Position numbers and translations under genes: made by a program
Shown here: in pieces, positions 11,210 through 23,598 of the stretch
Layout: every line of letters begins with the position of its first letter
Position numbering within the stretch: the first letter of the stretch is position 1
The notes under the pieces: model-generated
Seen by the model: the letters and a program-made list of their open reading frames with translations, nothing else
What the model was told of the DNA's origin: nothing
Databases searched by the model: none
Source of the DNA: Brachionus manjavacas
Taxonomy: Eukaryota; Rotifera; Eurotatoria; Ploima; Brachionidae
Direction: 5' to 3'
NCBI GenBank assembly: GCA_019054805.1
Contig: JAHQIY010000002.1
Coordinates: 5,704,001-5,768,000 of the forward strand
Length of the DNA stretch: 64,000 nucleotides

Positions 11210-12060
11210 ATGGGTAAAATAAGCAAAATAAAATCAGATGCCAGATAATTGGCCTCCTAAAAGATAAGACTAAAAGTAATAAGGAACTAGCTAAATTAGT
11301 GGAAGTATCAGAAAAATGTGTGAGGACCACAAGAATTAGTTATAATGTAATCAACAAGGCCTGGGAGACCAAGAAAGCTCACCTATAGGGACCAGAATAG
11401 TTTTTTAATACAAGGAAAAAAAAATCTTTCAATAAGAATTTGGCCACTGAGTTTAATTTTAAGCTTATAAATGTTAAGGAAAAAAGAGGACGAGTAAGGA
11501 GATTTCTAATTAGTAAAGGAATAGGAATTTACACAGATATTAAAAAAACATTAGTGACTGCGTCATATCAAATCAAAAGATCAAAATGGTGAAAGATTGA
11601 ACTGGAAAACTGAAAGTTTGTAAATGGTAATTTTTGGTGACGAGTCCAACTTTGAGGATCAAGAGTTTTAGTCAAAAGATTAAAACAGGAAAAATACGAT
11701 CAAAAATTAGTAATGCCAACTCTAAAAGATGGTGGAGGTTCTGCAGGAATAGGGATTCATCAGTAATAAACGTACAGGATTTTGTCGTATATTTGAGGGG
11801 TGAATCAATCAACATGCCTAATGGAAACATTCGAAAAAGGATGGGATGGGGCTCCAGCATCTAGAGAAAAGTTAATAAAAGAGTGGTTTCATGAGAAAAA
11901 ATGCTCTTTTACCATGGCGTGCCAGATCACCTGATCTTAATCCTATTGAAAATTTATGATCATCTCATGATGCTAAATTCGTAGAAACAAAGTTGACGAA
12001 TAAGTTCAATGGAGGTTCAAGGGTTAGGTATCAAACATTTACCATTTTGATCCAATAACT
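11210..12060 (+). mobile_element. Decayed Tc1-like DNA transposon
   Basis: Pieces of a Tc1-family transposase run in order but in shifting frames: STRPGRPRKLT near 11345-11380 (the GRPR hook between the helix-turn-helix and catalytic domains), FGDESNF at about 11633-11652, MPNGNIRKRMGWG-like sequence near 11815-11850, and WRARSPDLNPIENL at about 11915-11960, a hallmark of the family. Many frameshifts and stops make it inactive. No terminal inverted repeats were identified by eye, so the ends are approximate. Confidence 0.8.
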
Positions 12061-12459
12061 AAATTATCATATTGCGCGATGTTTGAGAATCAAGAGTGAT
12101 TCTTTGGGTACAAAAATTTTTAATTTAGTCTGTTAATCAAAACAAAAATAAATGTAAATAATTTTTTGTTCAAATTTTCATTTTGAAAAATCTACTGAAA
12201 AATAAATTTTTTTATATTGATTCAATAGAAAAAAACAATTTTTTTAGGAGAAAAACTATAAACACTGTTTCATCTAAAATGATTTTAAAATTGCATTATT
12301 CATTATTGGAAAATCAAAAAGTTTTTTTTCTTTTTTTAAATTTTTCTTTTTTCCATTAACATGGTACATATTTGATAAATGATTTAATCGATTAGTTAAA
12401 TTTACATTTTTCTTTATTTCTAATGGTTCGAGATTTGCTTTTTTTGAAAGTATGTCATC
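12061..12459. other. Spacer; nothing recognised
   Basis: AT-rich, with A-rich and T-rich runs between two transposon relics. Confidence 0.35.
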
Positions 12460-12700
12460 CATCTATCCAATTTAACTTCAAAAGTATTTTCGATTCGAAA
12501 TTAACGATATCCTGCGATAGGCAATTCCGAACATTAACAATCCGATTTATTTGGAAATAATAACGCTGCATTCAACTCTTAACTTCGTTTTTTATCAAAT
12601 GTATGTCTCTTAAATTTATTTCATTTATAAGATGAACAATTTCAAAGCCATTTATGATATTAAAAATCTGAATTTAATCTCCTTTCATAGTCTTATCTTC
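12460..12700 (-). mobile_element. C-terminal relic of a CR1-like LINE, minus strand
   Basis: Minus-strand translation gives INGFEIVHLINEINLRD, then YYFQINRIVNVRN and a final NWIDGW, allowing frameshifts. This matches the extreme C-terminus of CR1/jockey-type pol proteins (pattern KILNGLE...F.NRV.N.WN.LP...V.A.S.N.FK..LD.W), also seen in the LINE at 24095-26509. It is 5'-truncated and frameshifted. Confidence 0.6.
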
Positions 12701-13589
12701 AGATTATTTTATCTAAAAAAATCAAGTTTCTTGGAGTACCCATATTTTCGGAGTGCAGTGATTATGGTTTTGAGAAATTCACTACAAAATGAAAAAAAGA
12801 TCAGAAAAAAAAATTTGAATAACTTTTTTTCTAAAGGTTTAAACTTAGTTCTGTAAATGTAATATAGTGCAACTTTCAAAGTTGCATCAAATATCAAAGC
12901 CTGCTAAATTTGCAGAGTTATGCAGAAATTAAATTTCAATATAATCGAGCGTGGTGCATTTTGCATAGATTCTGCACACCATTAGCAGACTTTTACAGTT
13001 GATGCAACTTTGAATGCTGCACCATGCTGGATTTACGGAATTTATTTTAAACTTTTAGATAAAAAGTTATTAAATTTTTTAATACTTTGTTCTGTTCTTT
13101 TGTACTAAACTTCACAAAACCAGTGATTATTTAATTGCTCTTTTCTGAACCTTTTCTATTTTGGAAGTGCCACTTTTTTAAAAACGGCTCTAGTGATGCG
13201 AGTTTTCTCTTTAGTTTAGAAACTAAAAATTAGTAAAAACAATTTAACTAGAAATAGGTAGACTAGTTTTTAGTTAGCTAAATTTTTTTTAAGGCGTAAA
13301 ATGTTGCTAATATAATTGAAAATGAGCATTTAAAACAAAACTCAGTTTTTTATAATTTAGTTTTTATATATTCAATCAAAACATAAATTATAAGTTTTGT
13401 TTATCTTGTATTGTAATTTGCCAGGAAAAATTTTGGATTATCATAAAATGGGCATTCAAATTAATTATTTGGGGGACAAAATAAAGTTTTTTTGGGTATT
13501 AATTTATTGTCCAAATTTTTTTTAAAAGAAATTAAAAATGAGTACATAAAAATTATTAATGAGAATGAAAATTAATCTCTAAATACCTA
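12701..13589. other. Intergenic; nothing recognised
   Basis: AT-rich spacer. Short copies of TGCAACTTT/AAAGTTGCA occur at 12868-12885 and again near 13003-13015, but no gene or full element is visible. Confidence 0.35.
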
Positions 13590-13599
13590 TATTAGCTTG

Positions 13600-13920
13600 T
13601 TTTGCTAATGTAGAACAGTCCCTTTCTTTTTTGTCCGATGGGAACTGATTTAGCTTTTAATTGAGGGTTAACTTCTTTAAATCTACTGGCGACTAAATTC
13701 TTGCATATAAACTCTCTTTGAAAACAAGGACAATTGCATTTAGCCATTTCCAATTTTGACAATTCTCTCTTTCAAGATACCATTATTAAATGACTTTACA
13801 AAATGATCAAAAATGGAGAATTATCCAAAGAACAAATAATTGTACACCTTCAAACCATCCAGAATGCATATTAATCCATTCCTTAATAATCGAAAAATTC
13901 TTTAATGGTTGAATTAGTCT
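13600..13920 (-). mobile_element. MULE-type transposase relic with SWIM zinc finger
   Basis: On the minus strand, an open stretch ending near 13606 encodes LSKLEMAKCNCPCFQREFICKNLVASRFKEVNPQLKAKSVPIGQKRKG (shown here as consecutive motifs CNCPCF, FICKNLV and VPIGQKRKG). This fits the SWIM finger CxCx(n)CxH and the following basic tail of MULE transposases, but the final His ligand is Asn here. Just upstream, IKEWINMHSGWFEGVQLF resembles the conserved WxEG segment of the same proteins, in another frame. The element is inactive and only its C-terminal part remains. Confidence 0.6.
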
Positions 13921-14586
13921 CAATGAATTCAATTAATTTTTACCAAAATGTTCGATTTTAATTATTTCAAGCCAAGATTTAAAACCTTGATAGAATTTTT
14001 ATTAATTTCTTTAAAAATCATGATTTTAAGCTATTTCTATTAAACAATATTTAAAAATAATTTAAATTTGTGATGAAAATCCGGTACACTTCTTTACATT
14101 TATTTAAATAAAATTAAAAACTAAAGCTACTTTTAGTAACATTTTTGTATTGGAAAATAAAGTAAAAAGAAAATGATGAATCTTAAAAGCTAAAAATTTA
14201 ATTTAGCAGACATTAAGAAATAAACATTGCCAACAATAGGCCAAAAACGTCAGTGTTGTAACAAAAAAATATTATGAGAACTTGTTATATCACAATTGTT
14301 TTTTTCTTATCTAAATTTTGTGGACATTATATATTTAGTACATACATTGCAATTTTCCAATTGTATGTTAAAATATACAATAATGGGAAAGAGAAAATAT
14401 AAAGAGCCAAAATATTTTAATAAACTATTTTTTGTATTTACCAAACATGCTCTACAAGGAATGAATAAATAAAAAAAATAAAACACAGTACCACCAAAAC
14501 CTTGCAGGTCCAGAACATAATTAAAAAATTAACTTTTTTAACACAGATTAAAATTTCAAAAGATTGATTAAATTTTTAAAAAGAAA
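13921..14586. other. Spacer; nothing recognised
   Basis: AT-rich, without supported genes. The LINE to its right begins abruptly at about 14587, consistent with 5' truncation on insertion. Confidence 0.35.
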
Positions 14587-15578
14587 ATGATTCTTGAATT
14601 AAAAAGAAACAAAACAAACTGCCAATACTCTCTTCTTTTTGCAGATGATTTGGCTACCTTTTTTACTTTTAAAAAGATAGGAAATCTTGAAAAAGTGATT
14701 AATAAGTATCTAAAAGAAGTTGAAATATGGCTTTTCAAATGGAAAATGAAAATTTCTATTGAGAAATCATGTTATATGATCTTTGAGAAAAAACTAAAGT
14801 TAAAATTAATCTTGACCTTAAAATTAATAATAGTAATTTAAATAAAGAGGAAAAAGTTAAATTCTTAGGAATAACATTAGACTCAAAACTTACTTTTAGC
14901 CCAATGGTGGATGAATTAAAAGAGCGTTGTTCAAGGCTTAACTTAATAAAATATCTTTCAAATAAAAAATGGGGTCTAAAACCAAAAACACTAGGTAATC
15001 TTTACAAATCCTTAATAGGATCAATTTTGGATTATTCTTTTCCTTGTTTAAATTCATTCTCAGAAACTAACATCAAAAAAATACAAGTTATTCAAAATTC
15101 AGCAGTTCGATCTATTTTGAAGCTAAAATATGATACCCTCCAATATTATACACCAAGAGGCCTTCAATAAACTTAATCTCCTAACAATTTCGAATAGAAT
15201 TTTTGAGTTGAGTGAGAGATATGTCAGGGCAGGATTGAGTCATTCTGTTCCACTGGTCGTCAGACTGGTGGAAGAATATAGAGAAGGTTTCGAATCAAGA
15301 TATATCGAATATCCAACTCCATTGTGTAATTGCTATCTAGCAATTTCCTCTTTTTTTCCTGAACTATCAGATATATAAACATGTCCTAACTCTAGTTATT
15401 TAAACATATAGTTCTTAATTTTCTTTTTACTTATTTATCCTTTTTTTTTTTTTATTTATTTATTTTTTTTTTATTCTATTTTACCTTATTTAACTTTATT
15501 TTATTTCATTTTTTTTTTTTTTTTTTTTTTTTATTCTGAAGGAGCATTAGCTCGGTACAGATAAACAAATAAATAAAT
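14587..15578 (+). mobile_element. L1x-family LINE, best-preserved 3' copy
   Basis: Three overlapping open stretches (14587-14841, 14904-15170 and 15130-15378) in two frames encode the end of a non-LTR reverse transcriptase. LLFADDLATFF at about 14629-14661 holds motif C (FADD instead of YADD), followed by KWKMKISIEKS, then the thumb/C-terminal region (SLIGSILDYSFPCLNS, IQNSAVRSILKL, FELSERYVRAGLSHS). Frameshifts near 14850 and 15150 disable it. The T-rich 3' UTR ends with TTCTGAAGGAGCATTAGCTCGGTACAG and an (AAAT)n tail. The clade is not assigned; the layout is jockey/I-like. It serves as reference for the copies at 1, 3180, 7027, 10495 and 27000. Confidence 0.88.
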
Positions 15579-15580
15579 AA

Positions 15581-16490
15581 ATTGAATAAAATATCAGCTC
15601 GGATAGAAATCTTCATTCAGAGTCTAATTATAACTTGATTTTTGTTAAATTTTTAATTGAAACTACAGGTAGATTCAATTGATTTTTTGCCATAAATTAA
15701 ACAAACGTCGACTTGAAATAAGCAAGCACTGCGAAACACTAATGATGTTGCTGTTTTTTTTTTCTGAAGATAGAAATGAAATCAATTAAAAATAGTTTAA
15801 GAAATTTACTTTTGTTAAACTATTTTAAATGTTGAATAATTAAACAAACTTTTAGTTAAAGTCAGTTGATCAACAATATCTAGTCTTGAATTCAATTAAA
15901 ATCCTACTGAAACTTTATTTGAGCATTTAAAAAACCCATTAATTAAAAAACACTTTTCAATTCTAATCGTATATAACATCAAAGTCTATCTAATATAAAT
16001 AACAATTGAAGTTTTATAGATGTTTTTAATTATTTGGTCACGCTTGAGCTGACAAAGCTAATATTTGGTCAAATAAACACAAGAAATACTTTTTTATTTT
16101 CCAACAATTTATTCAAAATTTTTACAAAAATGTTTTAAGTATAGGACTGTTGATCGAAAAATTAATTCGAAATGCATAGAAAAAAATACTGCTATCTAGG
16201 TTATACAATCAAAATACCGGAAAACTAGATCTCTTATATAAATCGGTCTTAAAACAAAATAATAAAAGAAAAAAAAAACTAAATTTTGCTTGAAATTTAC
16301 ATGGAATAAGAAAAAAAAATCTATAAACTCTTTTCAAAAGAAAAATAATTTCTTTTACAACTTTTCGGGCTTAAACAGAAAGTGTGAAAAGAGTTTGGAT
16401 TAATTAATTGATTAAAATAATAAAAATTGTTAATATTTAATCTAAATATTTTGAGCATTAAAAATAAAAAAATTGAAAAAAAAATTTTTT
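15581..16490. other. Spacer and probable 3' UTR of the PIM-like kinase
   Basis: AT-rich; no frame supported. The part nearest 16490 is presumably the 3' UTR of the minus-strand kinase. Confidence 0.35.
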
Positions 16491-17485
16491 TTAATGCTTA
16501 TCGTGACGCTTGAGCCATGCCGAATTCAATAGTTGGTGCAGATTAAATCGTTTCGTAGCGTTCATTTGAAAGCAGCTGTCCAAAAACTGGAGCAAATCAT
16601 TGGAAACATTGGAATAGGGCAGCGGAAACTTTCCACTTATAATTTGAGATTTCGACCTGAACGGGTATTTGCCGAATACTGCAAAGTAGAAAGTGACACC
16701 AATGGACCAGGCCGTAGCAGGCTCGGACTCGTAATATCCGGACAAAATCCACTCGGGCGGCATACACTCCAAAGTACCTTGGAACTCTTTGAAGGACTCG
16801 TTGCGGCCTCGGAAGTTGGCCGCCGAGCCAAAATCAATTATTTTTATCGAGTAGTCCTCGAGATTGACGAGAATATTCTCGGGCTTTATGTCTCTGTGCA
16901 CAATGCCTTTGGCAAAAATGGCCAAATTAATCTTGATCAATTGGATAAACAAGCGTTTTAGGATCGATTGACTAAAGCTAAATGGCTTTCCGTTTGCCAA
17001 GTCGAACAATGTCATGCACTTGTTCAGCTTTTCCATAACAATAACAAAGCAAGTGGTCTCCTCGAAGTAGTCATAGATCTTGACAATGCCAGGAGTGTCG
17101 CGCAATCGAATCAGACACTCGATTTCGAATGGCAAGTAGGAATTGCTGCGCGACGACGGATTGTGCATTGAGGAAAAGTGTTTGTTGGACCAGTTGACTA
17201 TGCCCGATTTGGGAATCAGCTTGATGATAACTGGCAGACCGTCGTCAGACCGTATTCCTTCGTACACGCGGCCGTAGCCTCCAAAACCGATCGATTTTAT
17301 CAACTTATAGGTGGGCTTTTGCGACGGCTGAACAGCAAGAGATGAAAAGGTGTCCGCGTATGAGCCATGCGTGCTGTTCGAGTTAATTCGATCCTCAAGA
17401 GAATTCTAAAATGAGAAAAAAGTATTTTTTTACTTTTTTATTTTCCAAAACTGAATTTTACCGATTTAAAGTTGTATGAGAACAT
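16491..17485 (-). CDS. PIM-like serine/threonine protein kinase
   Basis: Two exons, 17462-17485 (MFSYNFKS) and 16491-17405, with a 56-bp phase-0 intron, encode 312 residues, close to vertebrate PIM1 (313). Kinase landmarks: Gly-rich loop GFGGYGRV (48-55), VIIK lysine K70, alphaC Glu E102, HRDIKPEN (178-185), DFGSA (199-203), and MPPEW (223-227) in place of APE, a PIM hallmark. PTYKLIKSIG and YEGIRSDDGLP also match the PIM start (QVGPLLGSGGF...SGIRVSDNLP). PIM kinases are constitutively active, need no activation-loop phosphorylation, and promote survival and growth. The hinge reads MEKLNK and lacks the proline of vertebrate PIM hinges (ERPEP). The exon is clearly richer in G+C than its surroundings, as is usual here for conserved genes. 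Confidence 0.92.
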
Positions 17486-20400
17486 TTTGTTGTTAGATGG
17501 CTTTCTTCGCGAAATCATAAAAATATCGGTTCTGGAATGATTCTATATGAAGCTGTTCTATCTAATGATCTAAAATGTTGGCAAAAATTATTTTATTTTC
17601 ACAATTTATATTGATTTAACAAAATAAAAAAGCATTTTAATTGCATTGATTGATTTATTTGGCAATCTTTTCAATTGTTCAATAAGTCTTGATATGCTCA
17701 ATAGGTATAGCATATATATGACTGTTTATACTTCTAGCTTACGTAACCAGAAACGATTAAGAAGAAGAAAAAAACAAAAATTGCCAAAAATTAAAATTCT
17801 CTTGATTATTATCTATTGCTCTGTACGTGGGTGTTGTTGCTGCATGGAAAAAAATTTGCTTTCCAACTCGTTTTTAAATACTACCAACCAGAATGTTTAA
17901 CAAATGTGTACCTATTCAAGTGTAAACATAACTTGATCAAAATCTATTCAAATTTGAGCAAAAATTAGAAAAAAAGATTCATTTATCTCGCTCAAATCTG
18001 CATGCTTGATGCCGAATCTAATCACCTATCTTTTCAGGTGCTTTTTGTTTCCAAAAACTCGGCTAATTAGACTCTTTTTTTACGGGAAATTAGGCATACA
18101 CTAGAATATTTTAATTATCTTAGCCATAAATTACCGGTGCATGGCAAATCACGCCGACACAATTACAAAATTGACCACTGATGCTAAATAGACCATGACC
18201 AGGCTATTCTGCACAAGTCCAATATTTCGGTGGACAAAATTGGAAAAAGTTGACTAACAAAAATTAATGCCTTTGAAAAAAACGAAAAAAAGATGACTTT
18301 AGGCAGAAATATAAATAAGATTGAGATTGAACAAAGCAAGAAACAAAGCTATATCATAAACAAAATAGTTGAAATTTTGTAAACAATTAATAATGATACA
18401 AGCCATCTCTAACTAAATCTAAATATTGATTTTGGTTATTTTGGAATTTTCTATCAAAAATTGGATAAATCAAAATGAATTTTTGCATTTTGCTTTCGAA
18501 ATTTTGTGTGGATTTGTTTCCTTTTAGCGTCGAATTCGGTTCATTGATCCAATTTTTGAATTTTAAGCATGTTTAAACTAAAAAAATTCTAAGAATTTTT
18601 GAGAATTCCCGCTCCTAGTCCTAAAGGAATTTTGTTAAGCCAAATCTTGTATCATTTGTGACAAGTCGATTGATGATTACCATGCAAAAATGTCTAGCCA
18701 ATTGTCATGTTTTGACACCATTAAATGGCTCCAAGTTGAGACAAGAGAGCTTTTCAAATAAAAAAAATTGTTCTAAATTTTAATCCATTTCGTGACCGAA
18801 TTTTTATTTAAAATAAACTCTAAATTAAAATTATCTCTTTTTTAAATGAATCTTGAAAAATTTTTAATTAACTAAAGCCCAGGTTTCGCTAGTCTTTAAG
18901 TTAACACTTACGCAAATATGTCTACGGCTTTTGACATATATCGTAACACTCGAATGGATTCGGCATGTGCCAAAAGTTTGAACATTTGATAATTGAAAAC
19001 TGTGTGGGCAAATAATTTCACAGTTAAGTTATTTTACCAATTGTATGATGCTAAAAAATAATATAAAGACAATATTTTGTTTATACAAAGTCTAAAGGTG
19101 TATTTTTGGTGATTTCGTAATAAAAGTTACAAAAGACTTTTTTCTCACCTAACTTTCATGCAAAGATTTTAAAAGCTTGGTTACCTAACTCAATGGGAAC
19201 GAGTTTTAAAAAAAACCTGCTAATAGACCTTCTTGTGAAAATAATATTTGACTTGTATTGGTATATTTTTTTGTAACTTTCAAATCTTCGAAAATAAATA
19301 TGAATTACAGACCTAAAACACGTTGTTTCAGTGACATACACAGAAGTTTCAGTTGAACAAATTTTTCTAATTAAAAAACTTGAGAATGTAAAACATACAA
19401 ATGCACCCAAAAATTAAGTCATCGAATAAATAAAATTTTAATTTTAATAATTTAAAGCAAAAACATTGAAATTAATCTAAATCTTTTAAAAATTTATTTA
19501 TTTTTCCACTTTAAATTAGGAAAAATTCAAATATTTAATTTCCTATGGAAGGTTCTCCATAAATTAAAAATTTTCATTTTCTTCATTAAATTAGTTAAGG
19601 TAAAATGCATTTATAAAAAAATATTCAATTTTCTTAAGTATTTATGTGGCTAGGCATTTTTTTTTTATATATTTTTTTTTCAAACGATTGCGCTGTAATA
19701 TCTAATTCATTTGATTTAACTCAAAAGCCATGTTTGACTAAACTTGGTATACATGTTTTTAAACGAATGTCTAAAAGCTTCAATCATTCTTAATTTAAAA
19801 GAATATAGATCCAATAAATAGGTAATTTCAGTCCTTATTTTTAGCAAAATTTTGATCAATAAATTAAAAAAATTAAGTCCTAAAACAGAGTCCAATTAAT
19901 GCAATTTAGATTGATTCTGATAAAACTAAATCAAATATTCAAAAAATATATTATGTAGACTAGATAACAAATAATTTACATAACCTAAAATCTAATCTAA
20001 AAAATTGACCCCAAGCGTATGAAAACAAACTCTGCAGAAAAAAAATAGGCTTAAATAAAACAATTTCGACTTGTCAATTTTTTACATTTTAAAATTAGTC
20101 AGGTTAAAATTTTGCTCTAAAATACATGATCTGAAAAATAAAAAAATAAAAAAAATGATCCTAATTATACATTGTCATAGTAAGATTTTTATAAATCGTT
20201 CGTAATTTTTGAGTACGATTTGGAATCGGAAGAATTTTTGGAAAAAAGTGATGAGCGATTGAAATGAGCGATGAGCTTTCTCTACGTGTATTAGCCTAAG
20301 GACACAAATTTAATCATCCAAAAATTACAAGTTTCATTCTAAGACTAAAATATTGTAGGAATGAGAAATTTGTATATTTATAATTTTTCTTCAAGAACAT

Positions 20401-20570
20401 AATTTGCTCTTGCTCTCGGCTCTTGACAAAATTTTTCAATGATTACCTTAAATTTTTCGAGAGTCTTCTCTTAAATAGCTAAAATCTGAATCCATAAAAA
20501 AGAAACTTATTTAAATAATCAATTTATTAATTAAGCAAAAACAAAATGAATATTAATCATTATTTTTATT
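17486..20570. other. Intergenic; nothing recognised
   Basis: Upstream region of the kinase and downstream region of the MRH receptor. Some stretches (17.9-18.3 and 18.6-19.0 kb) are less AT-rich, but no open frame with a recognisable protein was found. An 84-codon minus frame at 19156-19410 lacks an ATG start or any homology. Confidence 0.35.
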
Positions 20571-22263
20571 CTAAATTGAATCATATTTAAGCAATTTTTC
20601 TTTTTTGCTTCGACATGTGATAAATTTCCACACGAACACAAACCCTTCCTTTTTAAAAAAAATTGAAATAAAAATTCAAAATATGTTAGATGAATACTTA
20701 CTAAGGCAGAGAGAGCTGTAAAGCTCCAAAATTGATAATTTGGAATTCTATTTAGGCCAGTTTCATTTTTTATAAACACTTGAAAAGCAAACCCGAATGC
20801 CAAGTAAAGACTACCGAAAACTAAAATCAAAATTATCAGGACAGTTCCAGTGCTTAAACCGCTTTTGTTGGAGCATGCTCCTTTGTAAGGAACGGTCATT
20901 TTAAGCTTAATTGTAAATTATTTTATTTAATTATTTAATATTAGTCAAGAAAAATATTAACTTTGCAGGTTTTTTCAGAAACGGGTGTAAAATGACTTGG
21001 AAAAGGAGCAATACCAGGCTCGTTACCTTCCGGTATTTTCCACTCAACTGCCTTATTGCATTCAAACTTAACTTCGATTTCAACTTTACAAGGTTGACCT
21101 GTGAATGGATTTATTATTTCTTCTCCATCAGAATACTCAGCCAAAAAGCCGTTTTTCTCTATTAAAACATATTAAATTATGAGTAAAAACCTTAATTTTC
21201 AAATACTAAATGATGTAAAAGGATCTTCAGTGTATCCGCCAGCTACCACTGATTTTGGCGGTATCAGATTGTATTTTAGACATACACTAGAACCGACACA
21301 TCCATTCAAACCTTTTTTTGCAATTATTTGATTAAAAGAAAAAAATATTTTTTAAAAATTTACTTTCAATGGGTTTACAAAAAGCCATATACAATTTGCA
21401 GGTATTGGTTACATTTGATTCAATATAACAACCATCAGTAATATCAAATACCCAATATGGAGGACTTTTTTTTACATTTGAAATAAAATTAAAGGTTAAA
21501 TATTTAAAATACTCAATTAATGGTGTTATATCGTATCCGTCGGGTTGCTTGCAAATCTTAGCTGGTGTGGGGTTTATTGGTGTAGTTGTAGTTGTCGGGA
21601 TAGATGGACTGGTTTTGGTTGTTGGAGGGACAATTTTATGACATGCACCAGCATAATCAAATTTAAGATAATACTAGAATAAGTTAGATTATTTATTGAT
21701 TCTTTTAATTATTACTTGACAATTTGTCGAATCTAATTTAGATTCAACTGGATTAGGAGCAGCAGCTGTTCCCGAATCTGGTATCCAAGGTTGATCACTG
21801 TTGCAGTCAAACTCCATTTTTATAGACACATTGCATTGCTTTCCTTTGTGGGATACTTTTGGGCCTTGGAAGTCGGCAAAAAATCCATTTGTTTCTTTAG
21901 GTGTAAAAGGGTTTTGGACATAATGACCAATTTCTAACGGATTAGTAGATTCTGATGAAAACTGACAAACGCTTGAATTTAAGCAGGTAGTATTTTCAGC
22001 TTGAAAATTTAAAAAAAAAATTTTTTATCTTTTTAAGTTCAAATTTACTTACTTGGTGGCAAAAATTTACAAAACGTAAAATAAAAATGGCATGGTGATT
22101 CTGTGCTCTCAAGGCAATAGCTAGATTCCAAATCAAATTGCCAAACCGTAGGTATAGTTAAATTTGTGATATCATATCCATCAAGGCTCGGACAATCAAA
22201 ATGTTGAGCCCAAGAAAATGATACTAATGATATAATACCGATTAAAGCAAAAAGTCTTTTCAT
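20571..22263 (-). CDS. Type I membrane receptor with two MRH domains (mannose-6-phosphate-receptor/Atg27-like)
   Basis: Eight exons on the minus strand: 22053-22263, 21716-21999, 21513-21673, 21364-21464, 21207-21311, 20962-21158, 20702-20905 and 20571-20648. Introns are 42-56 bp; all phases agree; product 446 residues. A signal peptide (1-20) precedes two tandem Cys-rich MRH-type domains (24-176 and 206-364) with parallel Cys patterns (CPSLDGYDIT / CKQPDGYDIT), joined by a Thr/Pro linker. The end, GLSTGTVLIILILVFGSLYLAFGF (TM about 370-397) then IPNYQFW and a short cytoplasmic tail, matches cation-dependent M6P receptors and Atg27. The tail ends in YDSI, a YxxPhi endocytic/lysosomal sorting motif. 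Neither domain has the sugar-binding Arg just before the FxC motif, so M6P binding is doubtful. Likely a Golgi-endosome sorting receptor. Confidence 0.87.
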
Positions 22264-23581
22264 TTCGAAAAAATATAGAATTTTTGATTGCAAAATATTT
22301 ATTATTAACTTAAACTTGTGATTTTAGAAATGTGATTAGGTAAAATCCGCTTCAAATTATCTTATTTTATCAAGTTGATTAGATAATTTTAAATATAACA
22401 TTTAAAATTCTATATACTAGTTTAATTTTAATTATTTGTTTTAAAATTAAATGTGTAAAAACTACTATTTAGCCCTTTTCAGAAAATTTTTAATTCGCTC
22501 ATTACATCATTTGAAATTTTCTTTTCCATTTTTACTTAATTTTAATCAGAGTTGGCCAAAAGTAAAATTCAGATAGGACTTAGAATTTGATTATTTTTAA
22601 TCTATATATGTTAATTTAGAATTGAATTCTAAAATTTTTCCGATTATGACCACTGAATTCAAAATTATTTAAATAGCGATGACTAAATTTTAACATTTAA
22701 ATAAAATAAATATGTTTTTAATAAAAAATCATCTAAATTAGAAGCGTCTGTAGTTCAGGACAGAACCCTGGTTTAGGGTTTCGGATAAGCAGAAGGTTAA
22801 AGTTTTTTTTTATTAAATTAGTCTTAAATTTAATTATGGGTTTATTTTCATTAACATGGCAGATTTTTAATCAAAATTTGATAAAAGTTTATTTACGAAA
22901 AATATAGGTCATTAATATTTCCCTGCTAATTAAAATGTATTTTATTATTTGAATTTAGTGAAACATATTTTGTTTCATGTTGTTTCATCATCAAAGTTTA
23001 AAAAGCTCAATTTTGTCAATTTAAATTAATGAAAAAGAATTTTATTTTTTTAATTTTTGGAAGATTTTTGGAAATTTATGAAAATTCACAGTGCCTTTGA
23101 AAATCGCTTTATAAATGCAAAAAATTGACTTTTTCTTTAATTTTTTTGTAGTGAATTTTCCATAGTTTTTTGTATTTAACGCTACCAAAACCAAGTTTTT
23201 TGTGCTTTTAGTGAAGCGTTACATTTACGGTATTTTTTTAAAGAAAAAATTTTTTTGAAAATAAATCAAATTAATTTTTGCAAAAATTTAAATGAATAAA
23301 AATATTATATAGCTGAGATATTATAAAAATATTATATAATATTATATAACTATATAGCTGAGTGCGAAAATAAATAACCTTCCAATTTTAAATTCACAAG
23401 TCTCAAGTCGAGTCCAAGTATTTTTTTTTAGAACTTTTTTTTTCAAAAGTCCGAGCCAAAGATTTTAATTTTAATTTTATTAAAAAAAGTCCAAAGTCGG
23501 ACTTTGAAACTAACTAGGCAACTTAAATGTTGGCCTTAGATGCATTTTCCAAAGTGAAAAGTTACGTATCGTTGTCTGCAG
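22264..23581. other. Intergenic; nothing recognised
   Basis: AT-rich promoter-side region of the MRH receptor. A small local repeat, TATATAGCTGAG, occurs twice within about 23306-23362, among ATATTATATAAT repeats. Confidence 0.35.
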
Positions 23582-23592
23582 CGGAATAATTT
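23582..23592 (+). repeat. Target-site duplication, left, of SINE copy 2
   Basis: CGGAATAATTT, repeated at 23806-23816 on the other side of the SINE. Confidence 0.7.
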
Positions 23593-23598
23593 AATAAA

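Noticed and set aside
16533..17171. Open frames of 142, 66 and 67 codons overlapping the PIM-like kinase
   Set aside because: Shadows of the kinase exon in other frames; no homology, and the kinase frame is clearly the real one.
17646..17900. 84-codon frame with CCCC and basic patches
   Set aside because: Low complexity, no conserved motif, no splice or start context.
22743..22800. Possible tRNA-like sequence (CTGTAGTTCAGG...GGTTTAGGG)
   Set aside because: No acceptor stem pairing and no proper anticodon arm could be drawn.
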